Part shown: positions 55,341-64,000 of the stretch, one piece after another
Layout of the letters: each line of letters begins with the position of its first letter
Numbering within the stretch: position 1 is the first letter of the stretch
NCBI RefSeq assembly: GCF_002007565.1
Contig: NZ_CP015625.1
Coordinates: 2,232,001 to 2,296,000 of the forward strand
Direction: 5' to 3'
Length of the DNA: 64,000 nucleotides
Source of the DNA: Ditibartonella choladocola
Lineage (GTDB): Bacteria; Pseudomonadota; Alphaproteobacteria; Rhizobiales; Rhizobiaceae
Notes under the pieces: generated by a model
The model's database searches: none
What the model saw: the letters and a program-made list of their open reading frames with translations, nothing else
What the model was told of the DNA's origin: nothing
Program-made: the position numbers and the translations under genes

Positions 55341-55745
55341 GTTTTCCCTCCGCATATGGCGCCATTTATCAGCTTTTTCTCTTTTCAGAGAAAAACATAA
55401 TCCGATAGAGTAATAAGAACGTTTATTATCCTGATTTTATTGTTTTTCAATAATTAATTTTGGCCGCGTTTATCAAAATCCGCTTTATTCACGCTTACAA
55501 CACAAAAACAATATTTTTCGGCGCGAAAGCGCAATTGCTATTCTACCCCGATTGTCTGACAATTTATCAATTTTCTTGGCAATAAATATCGTTTTAAGAA
55601 ATTCGTGACTGAAAACAAAATTTTATTTTTAACGTCAAATTTCCGGTTTTTATAAAAATAAAAAAGCGGGAAATATTATAGGTTTGAAACTAATAATATT
55701 CTTGACCGAAATTCGATTGAGATCGGCAAACCCATTTTTCAAAAT
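55341..55745. other. intergenic region between the two defence genes
   Basis: About 400 AT-rich bases, presumably the DUF262 promoter; I see no gene, repeat or clear terminator. Confidence 0.55.
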
Positions 55746-58529
55746 TCAAATAACCAATTCCGGCAAGTTACGGATAATTTTGACAGTTTTAACAGAAACA
55801 CTGATTACCCTTTGCAAGAGTTCCAGCGGATAAGCAGGATTATGCATTGTCTCGCGTGCAAAATCATTGGCATCGTTGACAATTCCACTAGTTTTATCAA
55901 TGCGTATACTTTGCCTCTCCATCACCCAGTCAATTGCCGTTTTATTGTTGACGATATAGTCATAAGCGGCAAGCGGTATTCCCGTAATGGTAATTTTGTC
56001 ATTGTAATGAATGACCGAGCGGTCTTTGTTTTTGCCCCTCCCGCCATAGCGCATTTTCGTCACATAAAAATCGTCCGCTTCAAGTGTTTTCTTTTCTGTT
56101 AGAATTTTGACCGGATATTTTTCAACGCTTTCATAGTTTACATGCAAATGCCCCAATGCGCGACCGGCGCTTATAAAAGCCTTGAAGTCTTCAAGCATTT
56201 TAACAGCAGGAATGCGTGGCAGTTCTTTAACGAGATTGTCGGCAAAACGGGTTCGATAGTCCGGCGAATGCAAAATCCCGTAAATATAATAGAACAGGTC
56301 TTCTTTCGTGATGTGATTATCTGAATAGGCAGTTTGAAAATATTCCAGAGCCTCGTCTGTAATAGCGTCGAGACGCTTGAATGAACATTGTTCCTGGGTT
56401 TTTCCGGCCGCCTCGTTACAAGTTTTTTCAAAAAGATAAAGCGGGAAACATTGGCCATTATCCTCGAACTGGAAATCGCTAATCCGGTTCGACAGAAGAA
56501 CTGAAAAACCACCGCGCTTACCATTGCCCGATATACAAATGGCTATATTTTCCGAAGCATTGTCAGGAAAAATCTCTTTCATCGAATAAAAGCTGTGATT
56601 GAAGCGGGAAGCACGATAGTGCCATAATTTGGTAAACGGACGAATATTGCATATTCCGGTCAATTCTTCCGAAAATGTTTCTTTAATCTGTTTTTTGAAA
56701 CCCGACTGCCAATTGCCGCCGCCCCAACTGAATTTTTTTACGTCTTTTTTGACGAAATCTCTCACATTGACGACTGTATCAGGAAAGCGTTTCTTATAGC
56801 GGGAATATCTGTCGATTTCGCTGTTATAAAACTCTGTCATCTGGCGGGCATTGGTTAGCAACCTTGCCTTTGAATAATTATAGACCCAGGCATCACGACT
56901 TGAAACAACACCACTTGAATAGAGTTTGAAAATTGTAAGGGTTTTGTTCCTGCTCTTCTCGCCCATTGCGAGATAATTTTTGAAATGCCGATCCCGCTGA
57001 TGAAGCCAATCATGGTAACTATCGGGAATAATTTTTTGCCATTTGTCTTTCAAACCGGCAATGCTTTTGAATGTTTTGATGATTTCAAGTTTGTGGGTGT
57101 TATCAAGATAATCGCCAATGTCATAAAAAAAGATCTGCCCCTTTTGTTTGGCCGAAGGATTTTTAACGAAAATAGATATGGCAACCGGTGCGCGTGAACC
57201 GACGCCGAATATATTGCCGCCTTCTTTGCGCCTCAGCTTGCCGGATGTGCGTGCATTGCCGCGCAAATGGAAAATATAAATTTTGGAAAATTCTTCGGCG
57301 AGACATTTTCGCATACCATCGGCTGAAGCGGATTGAATAAAACCGGCATTTGTCACAAAACCGATTACACCACAATCGCCAATATGATCGGATGCCCAGC
57401 GAATGGCTCGAATATAGCTGTCATAGGACGACCGTTTACCGCCTTTGTTCAATGTGGAAACAAGATAGGTTTGTGCTATTCGTCGGTCAATCTGCGGATA
57501 TTTCAGGTTTGCCGCATCATCATTTGCACTCTCCTGCCCCGTCGAATAAGGCGGATTGCCGACGATAACCTTTATATCAGTCAAACCATTGCTTTCGGCA
57601 AAGTGTTTCTCGTCATCATTTGTGTTGATATTTTTATGACTGTCGGGCTTTTTAGGAATGCTATTTTGTTTTGCATCCATCAGGAACGTATCTTGCAGGC
57701 GAACACCCGAAAAAGCCTGATATTCACCGCCATAACTGGAATAATAAGCCGTTTCTATATTGATTGTGGCAAGATAACAGGCCAGCAAAACAAGTTCATT
57801 GGCATGAAGTCCGTTATTATAGACAGGTTTTGAATTTTCTTTATCAATCAGCCCGCATTCAATGAGGCGGGCGATAAAAATACCGGTTCCGGTGAACGGA
57901 TCAAGGATATGCACCCTTTTACTTCCAAAGGAACTATTGAACTCTGTTCTCAAAATGTCATCGACGCTATGAAGAATGAAATCCACCACTTCGACCGGCG
58001 TATAGACAATTCCCAAACGGTCGGCCATCTTCGGAAATGCTTTGCTGAAAAACCGGTCATAAAGTTCGACAATCAGTTTCTGCCGCGCTTGCCCGTTCTT
58101 ATCCACCCTTTTGGCGCTCTCGCTCACGATCCGGTAAAATGCTTCCAACTTCTCCGGCTCCGGAGTGATGGCGTTCTCGTCAAGTGTGTCCAGCACCTTG
58201 TTTATGGCAATGGATAGGGGGTTGTTTCCTGCCACATTGGAATGGCTGAACAAAATATCGAAAACCGGCTTGGTAATGCGATATTGTGCCAGCATCTCAA
58301 CAATTATCTCATCGTCAAGCGCAGCATGGAAGTTTTTCTCAAGCAAGGCTGAAAAGTCGTTGAAAGCGGTATGAAGGCCTGAATGATCGGGATTTTGAAG
58401 CTGGCGCGTTATATAGTCGATCAAATTTCGGGCGATTTTTGCAATATCATCCGCCCATTGTTGTGAAAGGCGCAAACCATCAGTTCTTTTGACCGGCTTT
58501 TTCGGTTTTGCAAAATCCAATTCTGTCAC
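55746..58529 (-). CDS. type ISP restriction-modification enzyme lacking nuclease and helicase
   Basis: A 927-residue protein that matches the second half of single-chain type ISP enzymes: a coupler helix region with EMLAQYRITKPVFDILF, the gamma-class N6-adenine methyltransferase with DPFTGTGIFIARL near residue 210 and NPPY near residue 326, and the target recognition domain. Full enzymes have about 1,500-1,600 residues and begin with an Mrr-like nuclease and a helicase; here those are missing and a GTG (MTELDF) starts right at the domain boundary with no helicase remnant upstream. It may act as an orphan methyltransferase, or need a partner encoded elsewhere. A decayed paralogue end lies at 35441. 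Confidence 0.85.
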   Translation of the reverse strand: MTELDFAKPKKPVKRTDGLRLSQQWADDIAKIARNLIDYITRQLQNPDHSGLHTAFNDFSALLEKNFHAALDDEIIVEMLAQYRITKPVFDILFSHSNVAGNNPLSIAINKVLDTLDENAITPEPEKLEAFYRIVSESAKRVDKNGQARQKLIVELYDRFFSKAFPKMADRLGIVYTPVEVVDFILHSVDDILRTEFNSSFGSKRVHILDPFTGTGIFIARLIECGLIDKENSKPVYNNGLHANELVLLACYLATINIETAYYSSYGGEYQAFSGVRLQDTFLMDAKQNSIPKKPDSHKNINTNDDEKHFAESNGLTDIKVIVGNPPYSTGQESANDDAANLKYPQIDRRIAQTYLVSTLNKGGKRSSYDSYIRAIRWASDHIGDCGVIGFVTNAGFIQSASADGMRKCLAEEFSKIYIFHLRGNARTSGKLRRKEGGNIFGVGSRAPVAISIFVKNPSAKQKGQIFFYDIGDYLDNTHKLEIIKTFKSIAGLKDKWQKIIPDSYHDWLHQRDRHFKNYLAMGEKSRNKTLTIFKLYSSGVVSSRDAWVYNYSKARLLTNARQMTEFYNSEIDRYSRYKKRFPDTVVNVRDFVKKDVKKFSWGGGNWQSGFKKQIKETFSEELTGICNIRPFTKLWHYRASRFNHSFYSMKEIFPDNASENIAICISGNGKRGGFSVLLSNRISDFQFEDNGQCFPLYLFEKTCNEAAGKTQEQCSFKRLDAITDEALEYFQTAYSDNHITKEDLFYYIYGILHSPDYRTRFADNLVKELPRIPAVKMLEDFKAFISAGRALGHLHVNYESVEKYPVKILTEKKTLEADDFYVTKMRYGGRGKNKDRSVIHYNDKITITGIPLAAYDYIVNNKTAIDWVMERQSIRIDKTSGIVNDANDFARETMHNPAYPLELLQRVISVSVKTVKIIRNLPELVI

Positions 58530-58813
58530 ATCCCCGTATGAATAATACTGCTAGGCTTTCCACGCTTGGAAAACAGTAATGCCGGGCCAAACCAACTCTT
58601 GCCGACCATGCCGGTTTTGCCTCAAATCTTTAGCATATTTGCCTGAAATATTCAATTTTTGAAGGTTTTAGAGGATGTTTATCGCGCTATCAAAATTTCA
58701 CCCTCCATTGGTAGCGACGCTTCGCAAAAATTGAAGCGGAAAGACTTCAACGAAATTTTCCTGAAACATGAATGCGAAAATAGTCTTTTCAAATTGCTAT
58801 ATTGATCGGAATT

Positions 58814-60520
58814 TTACTGCGGGGAAATTTCGGGGAAAAGAGCCATAAGACCGTCGGAAATGGCTCCCTGCCAAACAATATAATCATGACCACCGGAATA
58901 TTCGCGATAAACAACCGGAACCTGCTTGGCGAGGAGCACCTCGAAAAGGTGGCGATTGGCGTCGAGCAATGATCGTTGCCCGCCACTATGGCCGCCCTCG
59001 AAAACACCTACCGACAAAAACACACTTAACGGCGGCGAAGGCATCGTTGCAACGACCCGTGACACATAATCTTCTCTTTCAGAGGCACCATTTTCAGGCG
59101 ACCACCAGAACGATCCGGACATAGAAAGAACATGGCCGAATTTATCCGGATGGCGCAATGCAACAGTCATTGCGGCAAGTCCGCCAAAACTTGATCCCGC
59201 CAGAACGATCCGTGACGGAGGAAATTTTCGTGCCATTCTTCTTTCAATTTCAGGCAGCAATTCAAACGCCAGAAAATCGGCAAAATCAGGATTGCCGGGC
59301 AATTCTTGCATACGGCTTTTACGGTCAATATTATGAATGAAAACTGCAATGGTCGGGGCGATGACCTGCGCTTCAACCATTTTATCAAGAATAGCGGGAA
59401 GCGGAACTCTTGTCTGATACTCTTCGCCGTCAAAAACAAAAAGCACAACGGGTTCAATTCCGTTTTTTCCTACTCCTCGCTTTGTTACGCCTTTGGTCTT
59501 GTAGAGCGTAATCTTATGGCGATTACCAAGCTTTAAACTGGAAACATAGAAATTCTCGGTTGTAGCTTGCCTATTGTCGGAACTTACAAGGCGGGACTGT
59601 GCCGGTATCCAATTTTGTGCCGGTGCATTTTCAAGTTCGACAACCGACTCCTGATTATAAGGATCAGGCGCATCGACGGGGTGAGGTTTTAAATTGAGCG
59701 GATCGGCTTTTACCGTATAGGAAATGGCCATGCGTTTTTCTTGCGGCGTTCCTTTTATTTCCGGAACATCGACCGCCAGTTGATAGCTGAAGCGCGTATC
59801 CGAAGGAACTTTGAAACTCTTATACCATATGTCTGTTGTCCCCAAGCGAACGAGTTTTTCATGATCGCCGGAAGGTGCTCCCAAGAGAAAGACATTTTGC
59901 TTTGCACCTCTTTGGAGAAAAGTGATAATCCGTTCATTACCTTCGCTTTTTTCAATAAGAGGCGTACCCGCTTTCACAATTTTTTCCCAGAATATCCGGA
60001 TTTCGTCCGGTTGGAATCCGGTTTTTGCCAATTGTTGCAAGGTCGGGCTTAAAAAATCTTCAACCGGAGCTGGTGTCGATTTTTGATGATCTATATCGGG
60101 GTTTTCGAGTTTCAGGCAATAACGACCGGCCTTGCCGAATTCGAGTTTCAGACGTTGTGTTTTCGTTGCCTTGAAACGGAACCGGTTTTCACCGGTTTTT
60201 TGATGAAAAAAGTGTCTGGAATGCGCACCGTTTTGTTCCACAAGATCAACGCTGTAAAGCCCCTGAGGAGCATTTATTACGCCATTGAAAAACCGGTTTT
60301 TCCCCTGATTGAGCAAAACAAATCGTGTTTTTCCTTTGGCCGCATTATAACACCTTTCGGATGCTTGATGGATGGTGCGTTCATTTGCGCTTCCTGTTTG
60401 CAAACTTATCATGATGAACAATACGAATATCGGAAAAAATAGAATTGGCATAGACATGGCTGAAAGAACAAAAAGATGAATAGTGAGAGCCGGCGTTCTC
60501 GAAAAAACACGTTTCGACAT
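58814..60520 (-). CDS. periplasmic Fes/IroE-type siderophore esterase
   Basis: A 568-residue alpha/beta-hydrolase with an N-terminal hydrophobic signal region, an enterochelin-esterase N-terminal domain (WYKSFKVPSDTRFSYQL) and a catalytic domain with the nucleophile motif GSSFGG near residue 443 and a terminal GGHDYIVW histidine. The family opens tri-catecholate siderophores such as enterobactin to free iron. The signal region suggests it acts in the periplasm, unlike cytoplasmic Fes. It is transcribed with the TonB receptor gene four bases upstream. Confidence 0.88.
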   Translation of the reverse strand: MSKRVFSRTPALTIHLFVLSAMSMPILFFPIFVLFIMISLQTGSANERTIHQASERCYNAAKGKTRFVLLNQGKNRFFNGVINAPQGLYSVDLVEQNGAHSRHFFHQKTGENRFRFKATKTQRLKLEFGKAGRYCLKLENPDIDHQKSTPAPVEDFLSPTLQQLAKTGFQPDEIRIFWEKIVKAGTPLIEKSEGNERIITFLQRGAKQNVFLLGAPSGDHEKLVRLGTTDIWYKSFKVPSDTRFSYQLAVDVPEIKGTPQEKRMAISYTVKADPLNLKPHPVDAPDPYNQESVVELENAPAQNWIPAQSRLVSSDNRQATTENFYVSSLKLGNRHKITLYKTKGVTKRGVGKNGIEPVVLFVFDGEEYQTRVPLPAILDKMVEAQVIAPTIAVFIHNIDRKSRMQELPGNPDFADFLAFELLPEIERRMARKFPPSRIVLAGSSFGGLAAMTVALRHPDKFGHVLSMSGSFWWSPENGASEREDYVSRVVATMPSPPLSVFLSVGVFEGGHSGGQRSLLDANRHLFEVLLAKQVPVVYREYSGGHDYIVWQGAISDGLMALFPEISPQ

Positions 60521-60524
60521 TGTC

Positions 60525-62753
60525 TTACCATGTCTTTTTTAGCGATGCCTGAATGATGCGACCATCACCATAAAAGCATGCATAAGCATTTGCGCAAGAA
60601 GCAACAAACCGTTTATCGGCAATATTTTTCACGTTGATTTGCAAGGATAGTCCCTCTAAATCTTTTCTTGCTGCGCCGAAGTCATAACCGAGCATTGCGT
60701 CGACCAATGTCACATCAGGGACTTTAAAACTGTTGGCATTATCACCCCAACTTGTACCGAGATAGCGCAATCCACCGCCAAGCTTTAATCCCTCGACCCT
60801 GCCCGAGAGAAAATCATATACCCCCCAAATAGAAAATTGGTGTGCGGGAATACGCGAGGGCGTTTTATCAAGCTCTGTCGTGATAATCGTATCTTCAATG
60901 GTCGAATCGATATAGGAATAAGCACCGACGAGCGAAATTGACCGTGTAACTTCACCTCGCGCTGAAAGCTCGACCCCTTTATTATGAATTTTTCCGATCT
61001 GCTGATAAGTTGTATCGGCAATTGAAGGATCCCATTTTCCCTCCACAACATTTTTTTGTACAAGATCATAATAGGCGGCTGTTAAAATAAGGCGCTCCGC
61101 CAACGGGCTATATTTGACACCTGCCTCTATCTGACGGGCAGTAACCGGATCAAATGCACTATCGCCGGCAACCGGTGCCTGTAATGCAGGTTCAAAAGAC
61201 GTAGAGTAACTTATGTAAGGCGCTATGCCGTTATCAAAAGCATAAAGTGCCCCCGCACGCCACGTTGTCGCTTTATCCTTATAGCGATAACGCATTGAAT
61301 TATAACGATCGTCAAGATTGGTATCTGCCCAATCATGACGAATGCCACCCATGATATTAAGCCTGCCTAACGAAGCCTGTTCCTGAACATAGGTTCCTGT
61401 CTGTTTTGCATCCAGAATTTCGCGACTGGATAATGGCAGTTCCAGACTATCGAAGTCGAAACCGCCATAAACGGGGTTTTCAAGCGAAATGGACGGAACA
61501 TGGCGGTCACGTTTCCACAAATAATCACGTTTTCGGGTACGCGTATCGACACCTGCAAGGACAGTATGGTTTACCGCTCCGGTGTCGAATTTTGCTTCCA
61601 ACTGACTGTCACTGGCAAATTGTTTCCAGATGTCTTCTCCATCCGAGGCGATACGGGAAATGAGCGTATTATAACCGGTATCAGGATCTTTCGTGCCAGC
61701 TCCCCATGTCAGCGTTGCTTGCTGCATATCCACTTCATGATAACGCATTTTTTGGCGAAAGGTTAAACCATTGTCGAAAACATGGGAAAATTCGCCTCCT
61801 ACCCACTCCTGTTCACGTTTAAAGCGTTCAAAATGGGGATCGGATACAAAGAAATCACGCGGAACATGTCCGAAGCCGACAATCGGCCTTACCGTACCAT
61901 CGGCATCAAGGAAATTGCGATATCCGGCTTTCGGTTCTTTTTGATAACCGGTCAAAAGAGTGAGTTTTGTTGTTTTATCCGGTGACCAGGATAAAGACGG
62001 AGCAAACGCATAACCTTTTTTGCGCGCAAATTGTTCCTGCAAATCGGTGCTTATGCCGGTTCCGACAATCCGGTAGAAAAAGTCGTTTCGCCCCGCTATA
62101 TTCTCGCTTATATCGAAGGACAGACCGTATTGGTTGCGATTGCCGGTCGATAGTTCCACTTCATGAAATGGTGTCTCTTGAGGTCGTTTGGAAACGGCAT
62201 TGACAATTCCTCCGGGATTGGTTTGCCCGTATAATACAGAATTGGGACCCGATATCAGTTCAACGCGTTCCAACAAATAGGGATTGATTTGCGCGTAGGA
62301 AGCATCTCCCGAAAGGAGAAGTCCATCAAGATAAATCGGTACATAGGAAAAGCCACGCACAAACATTTCGTCGCGCAAATTGGATGCGCCACGATATTCC
62401 GTAAAAACACCCGGCGTATAGCGCAAACTTTCCGCAACCGATTGCACATGCTGGTCTTCCATTTGCTGTTTGGTTACAACGGCAATGGATTGGGGCGTTT
62501 TGGCAATCGGCGTATCGGTTTTGGTTGCCGTAAAGCTCTGTTTGGCGGCATAACCGATGACCGGACCATCGCCTTTTTCCGTATCTCTATCAACAACAAC
62601 AGTCTGTAAAACCTCGTCATCGTGTTTTTCTCCGGCATCGGCCGAACCCGACATGGTGGAAGACAACAATATCGCCAAAACACCTGTCACAAAATTTGCT
62701 TTTGACGAGCATATAAAAGAATTGCGGTTGTTCGGGACAATTGAATGAACCAT
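60525..62753 (-). CDS. TonB-dependent siderophore receptor (Fes locus)
   Basis: A 742-residue outer-membrane receptor: signal region ending near GSADA, a plug domain with VTKQQMEDQHVQSVAESLRYTPGV and ELISGPNSVLYGQTNPGGIVN (FhuA/FpvA-type), and a barrel ending in a C-terminal KKTW. Together with the adjacent esterase it likely takes up a catecholate siderophore. The gene is divergent from an AraC regulator gene. Confidence 0.92.
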   Translation of the reverse strand: MVHSIVPNNRNSFICSSKANFVTGVLAILLSSTMSGSADAGEKHDDEVLQTVVVDRDTEKGDGPVIGYAAKQSFTATKTDTPIAKTPQSIAVVTKQQMEDQHVQSVAESLRYTPGVFTEYRGASNLRDEMFVRGFSYVPIYLDGLLLSGDASYAQINPYLLERVELISGPNSVLYGQTNPGGIVNAVSKRPQETPFHEVELSTGNRNQYGLSFDISENIAGRNDFFYRIVGTGISTDLQEQFARKKGYAFAPSLSWSPDKTTKLTLLTGYQKEPKAGYRNFLDADGTVRPIVGFGHVPRDFFVSDPHFERFKREQEWVGGEFSHVFDNGLTFRQKMRYHEVDMQQATLTWGAGTKDPDTGYNTLISRIASDGEDIWKQFASDSQLEAKFDTGAVNHTVLAGVDTRTRKRDYLWKRDRHVPSISLENPVYGGFDFDSLELPLSSREILDAKQTGTYVQEQASLGRLNIMGGIRHDWADTNLDDRYNSMRYRYKDKATTWRAGALYAFDNGIAPYISYSTSFEPALQAPVAGDSAFDPVTARQIEAGVKYSPLAERLILTAAYYDLVQKNVVEGKWDPSIADTTYQQIGKIHNKGVELSARGEVTRSISLVGAYSYIDSTIEDTIITTELDKTPSRIPAHQFSIWGVYDFLSGRVEGLKLGGGLRYLGTSWGDNANSFKVPDVTLVDAMLGYDFGAARKDLEGLSLQINVKNIADKRFVASCANAYACFYGDGRIIQASLKKTW

Positions 62754-62795
62754 GGCTTTGCTACCCCGCGAATGGCCGATTGCTTGATTAAAACT

Positions 62796-62810
62796 TGATT
62801 GACTTTCTCA
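62796..62810. promoter_or_regulatory. candidate iron-responsive operator (TGA-N9-TCA)
   Basis: TGATTGACTTTCTCA matches the TGA-N9-TCA pattern of rhizobial RirA boxes and lies between the divergent TonB receptor and AraC genes, the same placement as the site at 40470. Six fixed bases can occur by chance. Confidence 0.35.
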
Positions 62811-62887
62811 TGTATATGCGTAAATTTGAAGAAATTGGCAAAAAAGTCTTTTGCTAAACGGGCAAATACGTTTGCGGCAGCAACAAA

Positions 62888-63778
62888 ATGACAACGAACA
62901 GAACAATTCCCGAACATATTTTTGTCGGTCACATAGAAAATGAACCGGGTTGTTCTGACGACGAAGATTTTCACGAAATATGGCCGAAATTCATGGTAAT
63001 GGTGTTTTTCTCCGGCCATCAGACATTTGAAATTGACGGGCAGTTTTTTTCACCGGGTGTAAGCGACAAACCAAGAATAAGGCCGAAAGTATTTCTGTTG
63101 AATATCGCAAAATTTTGCAATATCCGCTTTTTCAATGTTACTGGCGAAAATCTTACAAAAGTTATGGTTTCGGCACCACGCACCTGGATTGAACGGATAT
63201 TTGAAAATTTTGATCCCTCCGCGCGTTCGCTTCAACCGTTCTTATCCGGACATTTGCAAAATTATAGTTTTTATCCGAATGCAACAATCGTGCATTCGGC
63301 GCGACAGATTCTTAATCCGCCTGACAACATCTCTCAGGAATTGCTGAAATTACACGAGCGTAAAATGGGCATGGAGGTTCTTTATGAAAGTTGTTTGTCT
63401 TATATCAACGATCATCAGTCCAAAGATGGAAAACCGACAATAAATTATAGCCATTTCGACATAGCGCAAAATGCGCGGAATTACATTTTGTCGCATTTGG
63501 AGAAGGAGTTGCGAGCAACTGTGATAGCCAATGCGCTTGGCGTAACAATGTCGACGTTAAACCGCGCTTTCAAGACTGTCTACGATGAGACAATATCCGG
63601 TTTCATTTGCAAGGAACGCATGAAAAAAGCGAGATTTCTTCTCGAAACGCAGGGCATGGCTGTTTCACAGGCCGGCTACCTTGTTGGCTATTATAACCCG
63701 TCGAATTTTGCGACCGCCTATCGGCGCGAATATGGCATCGCTCCAAAAGAACACCGTTTAAAAAATCCCCGTCCGTGA
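62888..63778 (+). CDS. AraC-family regulator of the Fes locus
   Basis: A 296-residue AraC-type regulator with C-terminal helix-turn-helix segments (ATVIANALGVTMSTLNRAFK and VSQAGYLVGYYNPSNFATAYRREYG). It is divergent from the TonB receptor gene and resembles siderophore-sensing PchR-type activators only in arrangement; the N-terminal half is not recognised. The last 220 bases of the window after it contain no supported gene. Confidence 0.85.
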   Translation: MTTNRTIPEHIFVGHIENEPGCSDDEDFHEIWPKFMVMVFFSGHQTFEIDGQFFSPGVSDKPRIRPKVFLLNIAKFCNIRFFNVTGENLTKVMVSAPRTWIERIFENFDPSARSLQPFLSGHLQNYSFYPNATIVHSARQILNPPDNISQELLKLHERKMGMEVLYESCLSYINDHQSKDGKPTINYSHFDIAQNARNYILSHLEKELRATVIANALGVTMSTLNRAFKTVYDETISGFICKERMKKARFLLETQGMAVSQAGYLVGYYNPSNFATAYRREYGIAPKEHRLKNPRP

Positions 63779-64000
63779 CAGAAATTTTGATTGAACACAT
63801 TCATCCGAAAGGCTTTTGCCGCTGTCCCCGTTAATATATGCAAGCTCCTTGCCAATATATTGCGGTACTTCTCGTCAACACAACGTTTCAAACAAGCCTG
63901 TATTACGAAGAAATATCATGGTCTCCGCACATAAAAAATCCGGATATTGCGTTTCAAAAAGAAATTCTCCCTGAATGCGAATAACCGCAGATATTGATAG

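Noticed and set aside
1-64000. CRISPR array
   Set aside because: No run of regularly spaced identical repeats with unique spacers was found; the tandem repeats are too short.

Overview
The window looks like chromosome from a moderately AT-rich alphaproteobacterium of the Hyphomicrobiales, most like a Bartonellaceae member or close relative. This is an inference from the gene set: a MucR/Ros regulator, an IalB-family invasion protein, YadA-type trimeric autotransporters, a VirB/VirD4 secretion system, RhtX-type siderophore import and a rhizobial-style hydroxyproline cluster. No rRNA or tRNA gene was recognised.

Region A (1-11.6 kb) is plasmid- or ICE-like backbone. On the minus strand lie a ParB-like protein, a DUF3150 protein, a MoxR-type AAA+ ATPase and a VWA/metallopeptidase protein. 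On the plus strand is a Y-family DNA polymerase, followed by a complete group II intron (7848-10173) whose 5' boundary is supported by an IBS1/EBS1 match. After the intron come a small zinc-ribbon protein and, on the minus strand, an SSB-like gene split by a -1 frameshift exactly at an A AAA AAC heptamer.

Region B (11.7-25.5 kb) is a complete type IV secretion operon, virB1-virB11 plus virD4, with a second lytic transglycosylase between virB4 and virB5 and two secreted nuclease-fold proteins divergent from it. No relaxase is in the window, so conjugation and effector export cannot be told apart here.

Region C (25.6-35.9 kb) holds surface-protein cargo and scars: an IS2-like orfA remnant, two trimeric autotransporters sharing an almost identical 776-bp 3' block, an IalB-family gene overlapping the second, a MITE-like element, a transposase remnant, MucR, a large classical autotransporter and a decayed C-terminal fragment of a type ISP restriction enzyme.

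Region D (35.9-41.5 kb) is a siderophore-uptake locus (FAD oxidoreductase, RhtX-type MFS importer, TonB receptor, divergent AraC regulator). Region E (42.2-51.6 kb) is a hydroxyproline-type catabolic cluster: epimerase (frameshifted), aldehyde dehydrogenase, SDR, D-amino-acid dehydrogenase, DapA-like deaminase, four-gene ABC importer and divergent GntR regulator with a paired palindromic operator. Region F (52.3-58.5 kb) is a small defence island: an unknown 133-residue protein, a DUF262/HNH GmrSD-like protein and a type ISP enzyme lacking its nuclease-helicase half. Region G (58.8-63.8 kb) is a second siderophore locus: periplasmic Fes-type esterase, TonB receptor and divergent AraC regulator.

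Together these suggest a host-associated bacterium that scavenges iron through foreign siderophores, may use hydroxyproline from host collagen or plant wall protein, and displays adhesins carried next to a mobile secretion module.
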